A stretch of DNA of 64,000 nt, taken from Micromonospora sp. C28SCA-DRY-2. GTDB lineage: Bacteria; Actinomycetota; Actinomycetes; Mycobacteriales; Micromonosporaceae. The notes beneath the pieces were generated by a model. The model was given only the letters and a program-made list of their open reading frames with translations. It was not told the DNA's origin and searched no databases. The stretch lies in the NCBI RefSeq assembly GCF_030519475.1, contig NZ_JAUMKD010000005.1:62001-126000 (forward strand), in the 5' to 3' direction. The position numbers and the translations under genes were made by a program. Positions 16,423 to 24,290 of this stretch are shown piece after piece. Within the stretch, counting starts at the first letter, position 1; each line of letters starts with the position of its first letter.

Positions 16423-16950
16423 GTGCGGGTGCTGGGCGTCGACCCGGGGCTGACCCGGTGCGGGGTCGGCGTGGTCGAAGGGCTGCCCGGGCGCCAGTGC
16501 ACCCTGGTCGCCTACTACGTCGTCTACACCGACCCGGCCGACGAGCTGCCGGTGCGCCTGCTGCACCTGGACCGCTCGCTGACCGACCTGGTCGCCGAGC
16601 ACCGGCCGGACAGCGTCGCCGTGGAGCGGGTGTTCAGCCAGCACAACGTGCGCACCGTGATGGGCACCGCCCAGGCCAGCGGGATCGCCGTGCTGGCCGG
16701 GGCGCGCGCCGGGCTGCCGGTGCAGACGTACACCCCGAGCGAGGTGAAGGCCGCGGTGACCGGTTCCGGTCAGGCGGACAAGGCACAGATGACCGCCATG
16801 GTCACCCGGCTGCTGCGGCTGCCCGAGCCGCCCCGGCCGGCCGACGCCGCCGACGCCCTCGCCCTGGCCATCTGCCACGTGTGGCGCGGCGGTACCCGCT
16901 CCAAGCTGGCCGCCGCGGCCGACCGGGTACGACGAGGAGGAGCCAGATGA
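16423..16950 (+). CDS. ruvC: Holliday junction resolvase RuvC
   Basis: A 175-residue endonuclease that cleaves Holliday junctions released by RuvAB. All four acidic catalytic residues are visible: Asp7 (GVDPGLTRCG), Glu68 (VAVERVF), Asp141 and Asp144 (PADAADALALAICH). Length and order match the family. GTG 16423 follows GGGGGAGGAGG. The last codon overlaps ruvA by ATGA, making a ruvC-ruvA-ruvB operon. Confidence 0.97.
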   Translation: MRVLGVDPGLTRCGVGVVEGLPGRQCTLVAYYVVYTDPADELPVRLLHLDRSLTDLVAEHRPDSVAVERVFSQHNVRTVMGTAQASGIAVLAGARAGLPVQTYTPSEVKAAVTGSGQADKAQMTAMVTRLLRLPEPPRPADAADALALAICHVWRGGTRSKLAAAADRVRRGGAR

Positions 16951-17549
16951 TCGCCAGCGTGCGCGGCGTGGTGACCGCGACCGGTCCGGACCAGGCGGTG
17001 ATCGAGGTCGGCGGGGTCGGGCTGGCGGTGCACTGCGCCCCGGCCACGATCGCCGACCTGCGGGTCGGCCAGCCGGCCCGGCTGGCCACCAGCCTGGTCG
17101 TCCGGGAGGATTCGCTCACCCTCTACGGCTTCGCCGACGACGACGCCAAGCAGCTCTTCGAGCTGTTGCAGACGGCCAGCGGGGTCGGCCCCCGGCTGGC
17201 CCAGGCGGTGCTCGCCGTGCACACCCCGGACGCGGTCCGCAAGGCCATCGCCAACGCCGACACCGCCGCGCTGACCCGGGTGCCCGGCATCGGCAAGAAG
17301 GGCGCCGAACGGCTGGTGCTGGAGCTGCGCGACCGGATCGGCCCGGTCCCGGTGGGCGCCGACGGCGCGGCCGGGGTGACCGGCGGGGCCTGGCCCGAGC
17401 AGGTCCGCCAGGCGCTGGTCGGGCTCGGCTGGACGGCCGCCCAGGCCGACCAGGCGGTGGCCGCGGTGGCGGAGACCGTGGACGGGGACACCCCGCCCGT
17501 GCCGGTCCTGCTCAAGCAGGCCATCCGGCTGCTGGGCCGGACCCGATGA
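16947..17549 (+). CDS. ruvA: Holliday junction DNA helicase subunit RuvA
   Basis: A 200-residue junction-binding protein that recruits RuvB. It has the N-terminal OB-fold (MIASVRGVV to about residue 62), two helix-hairpin-helix motifs (ASGVGPRLAQAVL and VPGIGKKGAERL at about 78-125), a flexible Gly/Ala linker, and the C-terminal RuvB-binding domain (VRQALVGLGWTAAQADQAV). ATGA overlaps exist on both sides, so translation is coupled with ruvC and ruvB. Confidence 0.97.
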   Translation: MIASVRGVVTATGPDQAVIEVGGVGLAVHCAPATIADLRVGQPARLATSLVVREDSLTLYGFADDDAKQLFELLQTASGVGPRLAQAVLAVHTPDAVRKAIANADTAALTRVPGIGKKGAERLVLELRDRIGPVPVGADGAAGVTGGAWPEQVRQALVGLGWTAAQADQAVAAVAETVDGDTPPVPVLLKQAIRLLGRTR

Positions 17550-19624
17550 CCGGTCCCGACGGCGGTCTGGTCTCGGCGTACGTCAACGACGCGGAACGGG
17601 ACGCCGAGGCCAGCGTCCGGCCGAAGCGGCTCGAGGAGTTCATCGCCCAGCACCGGGTGCGCGACCAGCTCGACCTGCTGCTCAAGGGCGCGATGCGCCG
17701 CGGCAGCCCGCCGGACCACATCCTCCTGTCGGGGCCGCCCGGCCTGGGTAAACCGGTCTCGGTCGATGCCCTGGTACTGCTGGAGGACGGTACCCGTCGT
17801 CGGCTGGGCGACATCGTCGTGGGAGACCGGGTCATCACCCGTACGGGCGAGGGTGCAACGGTGACCGCGGTGCATGAACAGGGCGAACTGGATTCGGTTC
17901 GGATCCGGACGGCCAGCGGACGGGAGGTCGTTGCCGCACCGGACCACCCCTTCTGGACTCCGGACGGTTGGGTCAAGGCGGGTGACCTCACGGACCGCGA
18001 CTCCGTCGCGAACGTCCTGTGTCCGGAGCTGATCTCCGACGGGACCGAGGATGCCGATGAGTTCCGGCTGGCGGGGTACCTCATCGGGGACGGTTGCACG
18101 ACCAACCAGGTGACCTTCACCAGCGGCGACGAGGCGGTCCTGGCGGACTTCAGGGCGGTGTGCGACCGCCTCGGTCACCCCCACACCAGTAGGCCGAACA
18201 GTGCCCGTAGTGAGCTGGTTCGCGTGTCCGGACTCCGGCCATGGCTGGCGGAGCACGAACTGATCGACAAGAACGCATGGCAGAAGCGCGTACCGCAATT
18301 CGTCTACCGTGGCGACCGCTGGCAGGTGGGGGCCTTCCTCGCCGCGTATTTCGCCTGCGACGGCACCGTTAGCCGGCGCGGGGGCGACCGCTACGACCTG
18401 GTCGTCGAGTACTACAGCGTGTCCCGCGGGCTGCTTCAGGACGTTCAGCACCTGCTGCTCCGGCTGGGCGTCCAGTCCCGGCTCAAGCTCAAGCGCGGCC
18501 GCTACCAGGGCAGGCCGCACGAGTCCTGGCGGTTGAGCATCACGAGTCAAGACGATGTGGCCCGGTTCGTCGAGCGAGTGACGGTCATCGGCGAGCGCGG
18601 CGCGCGACTCGCCGAGTGGAGTCCGCGCCGTGACCGCTTCGAGGAGCGGTTGGCGGCCGACCGGGTGACCGCTGTGGAGCCCGCCGGTCTGCACGAGTGC
18701 CGGTGTCTGACGGTCGACGGGGACCACACCTTCACGGTGAACGACTTCGTCGTCCACAACACCACCCTGGCCAACATCGTCGCCGCCGAGCTGGGCTCGG
18801 GCATCCGGGTGACCAGCGGCCCGGCGATCGAGCGCTCCGGCGACCTGGCCGCCATCCTGACCAGTCTCGCCGAGGGCGACGTGCTCTTCATCGACGAGAT
18901 CCACCGGATCGCCAAGCCGGCCGAGGAACTGCTCTACAGCGCCATGGAGGACTTCCGGGTCGACGTGGTGGTCGGCAAGGGCCCGGGGGCCACCGCCATC
19001 CCGCTGGACGTCGAGCCGTTCACCCTGGTCGGCGCGACCACCCGGTCCGGCCTGCTGACCGGGCCGATGCGGGACCGGTTCGGCTTCGTGGCCCACCTGG
19101 ACTTCTACTCCCCGGCCGACCTGGAGACGCTGCTGCACCGCTCGGCGCGGATCCTCGGCGTGCCGATCACCGACGACGGGGCCGCCGAGATCGCCGGCCG
19201 GTCCCGGGGCACCCCCCGGATCGCCAACCGGCTGCTGCGCCGGGTCCGCGACTTCGCCGAGGTCCGGGCCGACGGCGTGGTCACCCTGGAGACCGCCCGG
19301 GCGGCGCTGACCGTCTACGACGTCGACGCGCTCGGCCTGGACCGGCTGGACCGGGCGGTGCTGACCGCGCTGGTCGACTCGTTCCGGGGCGGCCCGGTGG
19401 GGCTCTCCACGCTGGCCGTGGCGGTGGGGGAGCAGCCGGACACGGTCGAGGAGGTCTGCGAGCCGTTCCTGGTGCGAGCCGGTCTGCTGGCCCGTACGCC
19501 CCGCGGGCGGGTGGCCACCGAGGCTGCCTGGCGGCATCTGGGGCGTACGCCACCGAATGGTACATTTGGCACCGATGCCCCTCCCGCGCCCGATCTGTTC
19601 TCCGTGCAGTCCGATCAGCCGTGA
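17546..19624 (+). CDS. ruvB: RuvB branch-migration ATPase precursor interrupted by an intein
   Basis: The 692-residue precursor encodes the RuvB motor. RuvB sequence runs to residue 69 (SGPPGLGK of Walker A), is interrupted by residues 70-405, and resumes at TTLANIVAAELG with Walker B (VLFIDEIHR), sensor 1 (TLVGATTRSG), the arginine region (GPMRDRFG) and the winged-helix domain with its DNA-contacting C-terminus (RTPRGRVATEAAWRHLG). Removing the insert gives a 356-residue RuvB, the usual length. Because the insert splits GK from TT, the ATPase cannot work unless spliced. ATG 17546 overlaps ruvA by 4 nt. A short Pro-containing tail follows the winged helix. Confidence 0.96.
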   Translation: MTGPDGGLVSAYVNDAERDAEASVRPKRLEEFIAQHRVRDQLDLLLKGAMRRGSPPDHILLSGPPGLGKPVSVDALVLLEDGTRRRLGDIVVGDRVITRTGEGATVTAVHEQGELDSVRIRTASGREVVAAPDHPFWTPDGWVKAGDLTDRDSVANVLCPELISDGTEDADEFRLAGYLIGDGCTTNQVTFTSGDEAVLADFRAVCDRLGHPHTSRPNSARSELVRVSGLRPWLAEHELIDKNAWQKRVPQFVYRGDRWQVGAFLAAYFACDGTVSRRGGDRYDLVVEYYSVSRGLLQDVQHLLLRLGVQSRLKLKRGRYQGRPHESWRLSITSQDDVARFVERVTVIGERGARLAEWSPRRDRFEERLAADRVTAVEPAGLHECRCLTVDGDHTFTVNDFVVHNTTLANIVAAELGSGIRVTSGPAIERSGDLAAILTSLAEGDVLFIDEIHRIAKPAEELLYSAMEDFRVDVVVGKGPGATAIPLDVEPFTLVGATTRSGLLTGPMRDRFGFVAHLDFYSPADLETLLHRSARILGVPITDDGAAEIAGRSRGTPRIANRLLRRVRDFAEVRADGVVTLETARAALTVYDVDALGLDRLDRAVLTALVDSFRGGPVGLSTLAVAVGEQPDTVEEVCEPFLVRAGLLARTPRGRVATEAAWRHLGRTPPNGTFGTDAPPAPDLFSVQSDQP
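17753..18760 (+). mobile_element. Intein with LAGLIDADG homing endonuclease inside ruvB (Class 3-like)
   Basis: An in-frame 336-residue insert. Block A is PVSVDALVLLEDG at residues 1-13, so the first residue is Pro rather than Cys or Ser. Block B is GREVVAAPDHPFWTP (56-70) with His65 and Trp68. Two DOD endonuclease motifs are LAGYLIGDG (107-115, block C) and FLAAYFACDG (195-204, block E). Block F is ECRCLTVDGDHTF with Cys318 where standard inteins have Asp. Block G is FVVHN ending in His335-Asn336. The next extein residue is Thr. Pro1, block F Cys and +1 Thr fit the Class 3 splicing type; Trp68 may be the block B Trp of that group, though my alignment places it one residue late. Codon third positions contain more A/T than the flanking extein, suggesting later acquisition. 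Confidence 0.93.
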
Positions 19625-19670
19625 TGCGAACGTGATCTGTGCCGCATTCGGCGTTCCCAGGTGCAGGGAT

Positions 19671-19676
19671 TAGACT
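19671..19676 (+). promoter_or_regulatory. -10-like box upstream of yajC
   Basis: TAGACT lies 47 nt after the ruvB stop and 93 nt before the yajC start, giving yajC-secDF a possible promoter separate from ruvCAB. A CTCCGG/CCGGAG inverted repeat (19714-19741) lies in the leader just before the ribosome site. Confidence 0.35.
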
Positions 19677-19763
19677 CGCCGCGGTCTGTACAGGACGTGA
19701 GAATCCGCCTCCGCTCCGGTGCCCCTCGTACCGAGCCGGAGGCCAATGGGAAGGTCTGTAACC

Positions 19764-20105
19764 GTGCTTTATGCAGCACAGGGCGGCGGAGGTGCCGGCG
19801 GTCTCACGCCGATCCTGATGATCGTCCTGCTCTTCGGTGTCATGTACTTCATGATGATCCGCCCCCAGCAGAAGCGCCGCCGCGAGGCGGAGGCCATGCA
19901 GCGGGCCCTCGCCCCGGGTGACGAGGTGGTCACCATCGGCGGGCTCTACGGCACGGTCACCGGGGTGGACGACGACACCGTCCTGCTGGAGGTCGCGCCC
20001 GGTGTGCAGACCCGGTACGCCCGCCCGGCGATCGCCCGGGTGGTCACCCAGGCGGAGCGCCCGGTCGAGGAGACCGTCGAGGACGCGGACGCCGTCAAGG
20101 AGTGA
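19764..20105 (+). CDS. yajC: Sec translocase accessory subunit YajC
   Basis: A 113-residue single-pass membrane protein associated with SecDF. One transmembrane helix (LTPILMIVLLFGVMYFMMI) is followed directly by the diagnostic RPQQKRRREAE, then the cytoplasmic domain with GDEVVTIGGLYGTVTGVDDD. GTG 19764 is preferred because GGGAAGG stands about 9 nt upstream; ATG 19746 would add six residues. secD follows after a 257-nt gap. Confidence 0.92.
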   Translation: MLYAAQGGGGAGGLTPILMIVLLFGVMYFMMIRPQQKRRREAEAMQRALAPGDEVVTIGGLYGTVTGVDDDTVLLEVAPGVQTRYARPAIARVVTQAERPVEETVEDADAVKE

Positions 20106-20362
20106 TCCGTCCGCCCCGACCGGGGGGTGGGTTCGCCGCGCGCCGGCGGGTCACGCCGGGCGGGGCTGCGGACGTGACGTGAAAACTGGATAGTCGGGTC
20201 GACGCCGGGCGTCGGCACGTGACCGCGACCGGTCGACCTCGTCGGCCGCCGTGGTGGCGTGCCGGCCCGGTGCCGACCCCTCAGGCCCGTCGGCCGGAAC
20301 CCCGGCCCGACACCCGCCGCCGCAGCCCGGCGGCGCGACCGTTACAGGGAGACAGGACAGCC

Positions 20363-22261
20363 GTGGCACCACCTCAGGGACAGATGCGCCCCGGACGGCA
20401 GCTGGCCGTGCTCGGGCTCATCTTCGTCGTCCTCTACCTACTGGTGTTCTTCTCGGGCGGCGCCAGCGGCGGCTTGAAGGACCGGCTCGAGCCCCGGCTC
20501 GGCCTGGACCTGGTCGGCGGCACCCGGCTGACGCTGGAGGCGACCAACACCGTCGACGGCCGGGCCCCGACGGCGGAGAACCTGGAGGAGGCCCGCCAGA
20601 TCATCGAGAGCCGGGTCAACGCCTTCGGTGTGGCCGAGGCCGAGGTGGTCACCGAGGGCAACCGGAACATCGTGATCTCCCTGCCCGGTGAGAACCGGGA
20701 CCTGACCGAGGTCGGCAGCGCCGCCGAGCTGCGCTTCCGCAAGCTGCTCAAGGCCGCCGACGGCAGTGGCGCGGCCGCCGCACCGGCCGCCACCCCGGCG
20801 CCGTCGGGCAGCGCCAGCCCGGCGCCGTCCGGTAGCGCCACGCCGACGCCGTCGGCCAGCGCGCCGAAGGCGACCACCTCCCCGAGCGCCGGTGGCCAGG
20901 GCGGCTCCGCCCCGGCGCCGAGCGCGACCCCGTCCGGGTCCGCCTCGCCGAGCGCGGCCGCGCCGTCGCCCAGCGCCAGCGCCGCCCCGGTGCCGCAGAG
21001 CGTCGAGGAGCAGCGCAAGGCGGTCGAGCAGAAGGTGGGCGCCGCCGCCTGGGCCGCCGCCAGCGGCCTGCAGGGCCCGGCCGACCTGAGCGCCGACCCG
21101 TCGCTGGCCGAGAAGCTCAAGCCGTTCGCCTCGCTCACCCCGCGCGAGGTAGCGGTGCTGCCGGCGACGATGCAGTTCAACGTGCCGCAGATCAGCTGCG
21201 CCCAGCTCGACGACCGGCCGCCGGCGTCGATCTCCGACCCGAACCAGCAGGTCGTGGCCTGCGAGGACGGCGCCGCGAAGTACCTGCTCGACGTGGCCAA
21301 GGTGCTCGGCACCGACGTCAGCGACGCCAACGCGGTACTCGACCAGACCAGCGCCTGGGTGGTCAGCCTCGACTTCACCGGCGACGGCCAGGAGAAGTGG
21401 ACCAACCTCACCCGCGAGGCGTTCAACAACGAGGGCGGCGCCTGCGACGCGACCGCGCTGGGGCAGGACGGCAAGTGCCGGGTCGCCGTGGTGCTGGACA
21501 ACGAGATCGTCTCCTCGCCCGAGATCCAGGGTGTGCTGACCGGCAACTCGCAGATCACCGGCAGCTTCAACCAGAAGGACGCCAGCGAGCTGGCCGGCCA
21601 GCTGCGCTACGGCGCGCTGCCGCTGACCTTCGAGGCGCAGGAGCAGCAGAACGTCACCGCCACCCTGGGCGCCAGCCACCTGCGGGCCGGCCTGCTCGCG
21701 GCGGGCATCGGCATGCTGCTGGTCATCATCTACTCGTTCTTCTACTACCGGCTGCTCGGCTCGGTGATCTTCCTGAGCCTGATCCTCTCGGCGCTGCTGG
21801 TCTTCGGCGCGCTGGTGGTGCTCGGCCGGCAGATCGGCTTCACCCTCACCCTCGCCGGCATCGCCGGCATGATCGTCTCGCTCGGTGTGGCGGCGGACTC
21901 GTTCGTCATCTACTTCGAGCGGCTCAAGGACGAGATCCGGGAGGGCCGCAGCCCGCGCAGCGCCGTGCCGCGTGCCTGGATCCGGGCCCGGCGGACGATC
22001 ATCTCGGCCAACGCCATCACCCTCATGTCGGCCGTGGTGCTCTACATCGTCTCGGTCGGCACGGTGAAGGGCTTCGCGTTCGCTCTCGGTCTGGCCACCG
22101 TGCTGGACCTGGTCGTGGTCTTCCTGTTCCGCCACCCGATCATGACGATGTTCGCCCGGACGCGGGCGTTCCTGTCCCCGCGGGTCAGCGGACTGGGCCG
22201 GGCCCTGCCCGCCCGGACCCAGCAGGCCACGCCCCGCAACCCGCGTGCCAAGGAGGCCTGA
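20363..22261 (+). CDS. secD: Protein translocase subunit SecD
   Basis: A 632-residue membrane subunit that, with SecF, uses the proton gradient to aid Sec-dependent export. The first helix (LAVLGLIFVVLYLLVFFSGG) is near residues 13-32, followed by P1-domain motif RLGLDLVGGTRLTLEA. Residues about 131-210 are a long Ala/Pro/Ser/Thr low-complexity insert within the external P1 region. The C-terminal five-helix RND block contains GIAGMIVSLGVAADSFVIYFER. GTG 20363 follows AGGGAGACAGGA; ATG 20384 is an alternative. The 257-nt gap before it has an AT-richer patch GTGAAAACTGGATAGT near 20178 that could be promoter sequence. secF follows by 1 nt. Confidence 0.95.
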   Translation: MAPPQGQMRPGRQLAVLGLIFVVLYLLVFFSGGASGGLKDRLEPRLGLDLVGGTRLTLEATNTVDGRAPTAENLEEARQIIESRVNAFGVAEAEVVTEGNRNIVISLPGENRDLTEVGSAAELRFRKLLKAADGSGAAAAPAATPAPSGSASPAPSGSATPTPSASAPKATTSPSAGGQGGSAPAPSATPSGSASPSAAAPSPSASAAPVPQSVEEQRKAVEQKVGAAAWAAASGLQGPADLSADPSLAEKLKPFASLTPREVAVLPATMQFNVPQISCAQLDDRPPASISDPNQQVVACEDGAAKYLLDVAKVLGTDVSDANAVLDQTSAWVVSLDFTGDGQEKWTNLTREAFNNEGGACDATALGQDGKCRVAVVLDNEIVSSPEIQGVLTGNSQITGSFNQKDASELAGQLRYGALPLTFEAQEQQNVTATLGASHLRAGLLAAGIGMLLVIIYSFFYYRLLGSVIFLSLILSALLVFGALVVLGRQIGFTLTLAGIAGMIVSLGVAADSFVIYFERLKDEIREGRSPRSAVPRAWIRARRTIISANAITLMSAVVLYIVSVGTVKGFAFALGLATVLDLVVVFLFRHPIMTMFARTRAFLSPRVSGLGRALPARTQQATPRNPRAKEA

Positions 22262-22262
22262 G

Positions 22263-23450
22263 ATGGCTGGAAGTGGTCTGGCGAGTCGCCTCTACCGGGG
22301 CGAGGCCGGTCTCAACATCATCGGCCGGCGGAAGCTGTGGTTCGCCGTCGCCGGCGCGCTGATCCTGATCGCGGTGCTCAGCGTCTCGCTGCGCGGCTTC
22401 AGCCTCGGCATCGAGTTCGCCGGCGGCAACTCGTTCCAGATCCCGGCCAGCGTGGGCACGCTGGAGCGGGCCGAGGAGCAGGTCGACGCGGCGCTCGCCG
22501 AGGTGGGCGACGGCGCCGAGGTGGTCACCGCGCAGAAGGTCGGCGGCACCGGCGGCGACTTCTACGAGATGCGCACCACCCAGCTCAGCGCCGAGCAGGC
22601 CAACGACGTCAAGGCGGAGATCGCCCGCGAGTTCGGCATCGACCCGGCGCAGATCAGCGGCAACCAGGTCAGTGAGGCGTGGGGCAGCCAGGTCACCGAG
22701 CGGGCCCTGCTCGGTCTGGTGATCTTCGTGGCGCTGGTGATGGTCTACCTGGTCCTGCGCTTCGAGTGGCGGATGGCGGTCGCCGCGGTCGCCTCGCTGG
22801 TGATGAACCTGATCCTGACGGCGGGCATCTACTCGCTGGTCGGCTTCGAGGTCACCCCGTCGACGATCATCGGCTTCCTGACGATTCTGGGCTTCGCGCT
22901 CTACGACGTGGTGGTGGTCTTCGACAAGGTCCAGGAGAACACAAGGGGCATCACGGCCAACAACAACCAGACGTACGGCGAGGCGGCCAACCTGGCCATC
23001 AACCAGAGCCTGATGCGGTCGCTGAACACCTCGGTGGTCGCCCTGCTGCCGGTCGGCGGCCTGCTCTTCATCGGTGCCGGCCTGCTCGGCGCGGGCACCC
23101 TGAAGGACCTCGGCCTGGTGCTCTTCGTCGGTATGGCGGTGGCCTTCCTGACCTCGATCCTGCTGGCCACCCCGCTGCTGGTGCTGCTGAAGAACTACGA
23201 CCCGCGGATCCAGGCGCACACCAAGCGCGTCCTGGCCCGCCGGGGCGCCGTCGAGCGGGGCGAGATCACCCCGAAGGGCGCCCCGCGCACCGGCGCGGAG
23301 GCCCCTGTCGAGGTAGACCCGGAGGCGGCGGCGCTGGCCGGCGCCGCGCCCAAGGTGGGCGCCCGGCCGACCGGCAAGCGGGCCGGTGGCGCCCGGGGCG
23401 GGCGGCCGGCCGGTGGCGGCGGCAACCGGCCGGGCGGCAAGCGGCGCTGA
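22263..23450 (+). CDS. secF: Protein translocase subunit SecF
   Basis: A 395-residue partner of SecD. It has a first helix (LWFAVAGALILIAVLSVSL) near residues 27-45, the external loop with GFSLGIEFAGGNSFQI, and a five-helix C-terminal block with FLTILGFALYDVVVVFDKVQEN and LNTSVVALLPVGGLLFIGAG. The last 80 residues are a cytoplasmic Gly/Arg/Ala-rich tail, longer than in many SecFs. The start lies 1 nt after the secD stop. A strong hairpin follows 33 nt after the stop. Confidence 0.96.
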   Translation: MAGSGLASRLYRGEAGLNIIGRRKLWFAVAGALILIAVLSVSLRGFSLGIEFAGGNSFQIPASVGTLERAEEQVDAALAEVGDGAEVVTAQKVGGTGGDFYEMRTTQLSAEQANDVKAEIAREFGIDPAQISGNQVSEAWGSQVTERALLGLVIFVALVMVYLVLRFEWRMAVAAVASLVMNLILTAGIYSLVGFEVTPSTIIGFLTILGFALYDVVVVFDKVQENTRGITANNNQTYGEAANLAINQSLMRSLNTSVVALLPVGGLLFIGAGLLGAGTLKDLGLVLFVGMAVAFLTSILLATPLLVLLKNYDPRIQAHTKRVLARRGAVERGEITPKGAPRTGAEAPVEVDPEAAALAGAAPKVGARPTGKRAGGARGGRPAGGGGNRPGGKRR

Positions 23451-23483
23451 CCGCGCCCGGGGACACCCGGTAGCAGACGACCC

Positions 23484-23527
23484 GACGGCGTCCTTCATGC
23501 TGTGCGAGCAGCACGAAGGACGCCGTC
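23484..23527. terminator. Strong hairpin between secF and apt
   Basis: Perfect 13-bp arms GACGGCGTCCTTC and GAAGGACGCCGTC flank an 18-nt loop that contains an inner TGCT/AGCA stem. It lies 33 nt after secF and ends 25 nt before the apt start. It is probably the secDF terminator without a T-tract, or an attenuating leader structure for apt. Confidence 0.6.
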
Positions 23528-23552
23528 GTCGTGGAAGGGACACAGAACTGCC

Positions 23553-24119
23553 GTGACGGAGACCCACAGCACCGGACTTCGCGGGGACAGCGGGTTGGAC
23601 GCCGCACAACTGGTCGCCAGCCGGGTGCTCGACGTGCCCGACTTCCCCAAGCCCGGTGTCGTGTTCAAGGACCTGATGCCGCTGTTCGCCGACGGTGCGG
23701 CGTTCCGCGAGGTGGTGGACCGGATCATCGCGTACCACGGGCCGGACTCGTTCGACGCGGTGGTGGGCATGGAGGCGCGCGGGTTCGTGGTCGCCGCCGC
23801 CATCGCGTACGCGACCGGGGTCGGCGTGGTGCCGGTACGCAAGGCCGGCAAGCTGCCCCGGGCCGTGCACTCGGCCTCGTACGAGCTGGAGTACGGCGAG
23901 GCCACCCTGGAGGTGCACCAGGACGCCTTCACCGCGGGGCACCGGGTGCTGGTGGTCGACGACGTGCTCGCCACCGGCGGCACCGCCGCGGCCACCCTGG
24001 AACTGGTGGAGCGGGCCGGCGGCACGGTGGCCGGCTTCACCGTGCTGCTGGAACTCGGCTTCCTCGGTGGCCGGGAGCGACTGGCCCCGCGTCCGGTCCA
24101 TGCCCTGCTGACCGTTTGA
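23553..24119 (+). CDS. apt: Adenine phosphoribosyltransferase
   Basis: A 188-residue purine-salvage enzyme that converts adenine and PRPP to AMP. The PRPP-binding motif VLVVDDVLATGGT is at residues 132-144; VVGMEARGFVV (about 70-80) and RKAGKLPRAV (96-105) form the family's base- and PRPP-contact loops. GTG 23553 is chosen by family length; the nearest purine-rich site, GGAAGGGAC, is about 14 nt upstream. The secDF-apt-relA order is conserved in actinobacteria. Confidence 0.95.
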   Translation: MTETHSTGLRGDSGLDAAQLVASRVLDVPDFPKPGVVFKDLMPLFADGAAFREVVDRIIAYHGPDSFDAVVGMEARGFVVAAAIAYATGVGVVPVRKAGKLPRAVHSASYELEYGEATLEVHQDAFTAGHRVLVVDDVLATGGTAAATLELVERAGGTVAGFTVLLELGFLGGRERLAPRPVHALLTV

Positions 24120-24132
24120 GCTGCCCGGCCGT

Positions 24133-24158
24133 CGGACGGATCCGGCGCGGTCCGTCCG
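24133..24158 (+). terminator. Hairpin downstream of apt
   Basis: Perfect arms CGGACGGA and TCCGTCCG separated by 10 nt, beginning 13 nt after the apt stop. A -10-like TAGCAT at 24188-24193 beyond it may serve relA. Confidence 0.55.
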
Positions 24159-24290
24159 GCGGAGCGGCGGGGTACCGTGCGTGCGGGTAGCATTGCCCTT
24201 TGCTGACCGGGCGGTGACCCGTCCGGGTGGCGCGAGACCAGGCCGGCCGGCGCACGGTCGGTGTTCTTCCGGCGAGCGGTGAGGAGGCCG

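Noticed and set aside
17546..19624. RuvB insertion as a frameshift or assembly chimera
   Set aside because: The insert is in frame, has all intein blocks at both ends and exact RuvB continuity after removal, so it is an intein.
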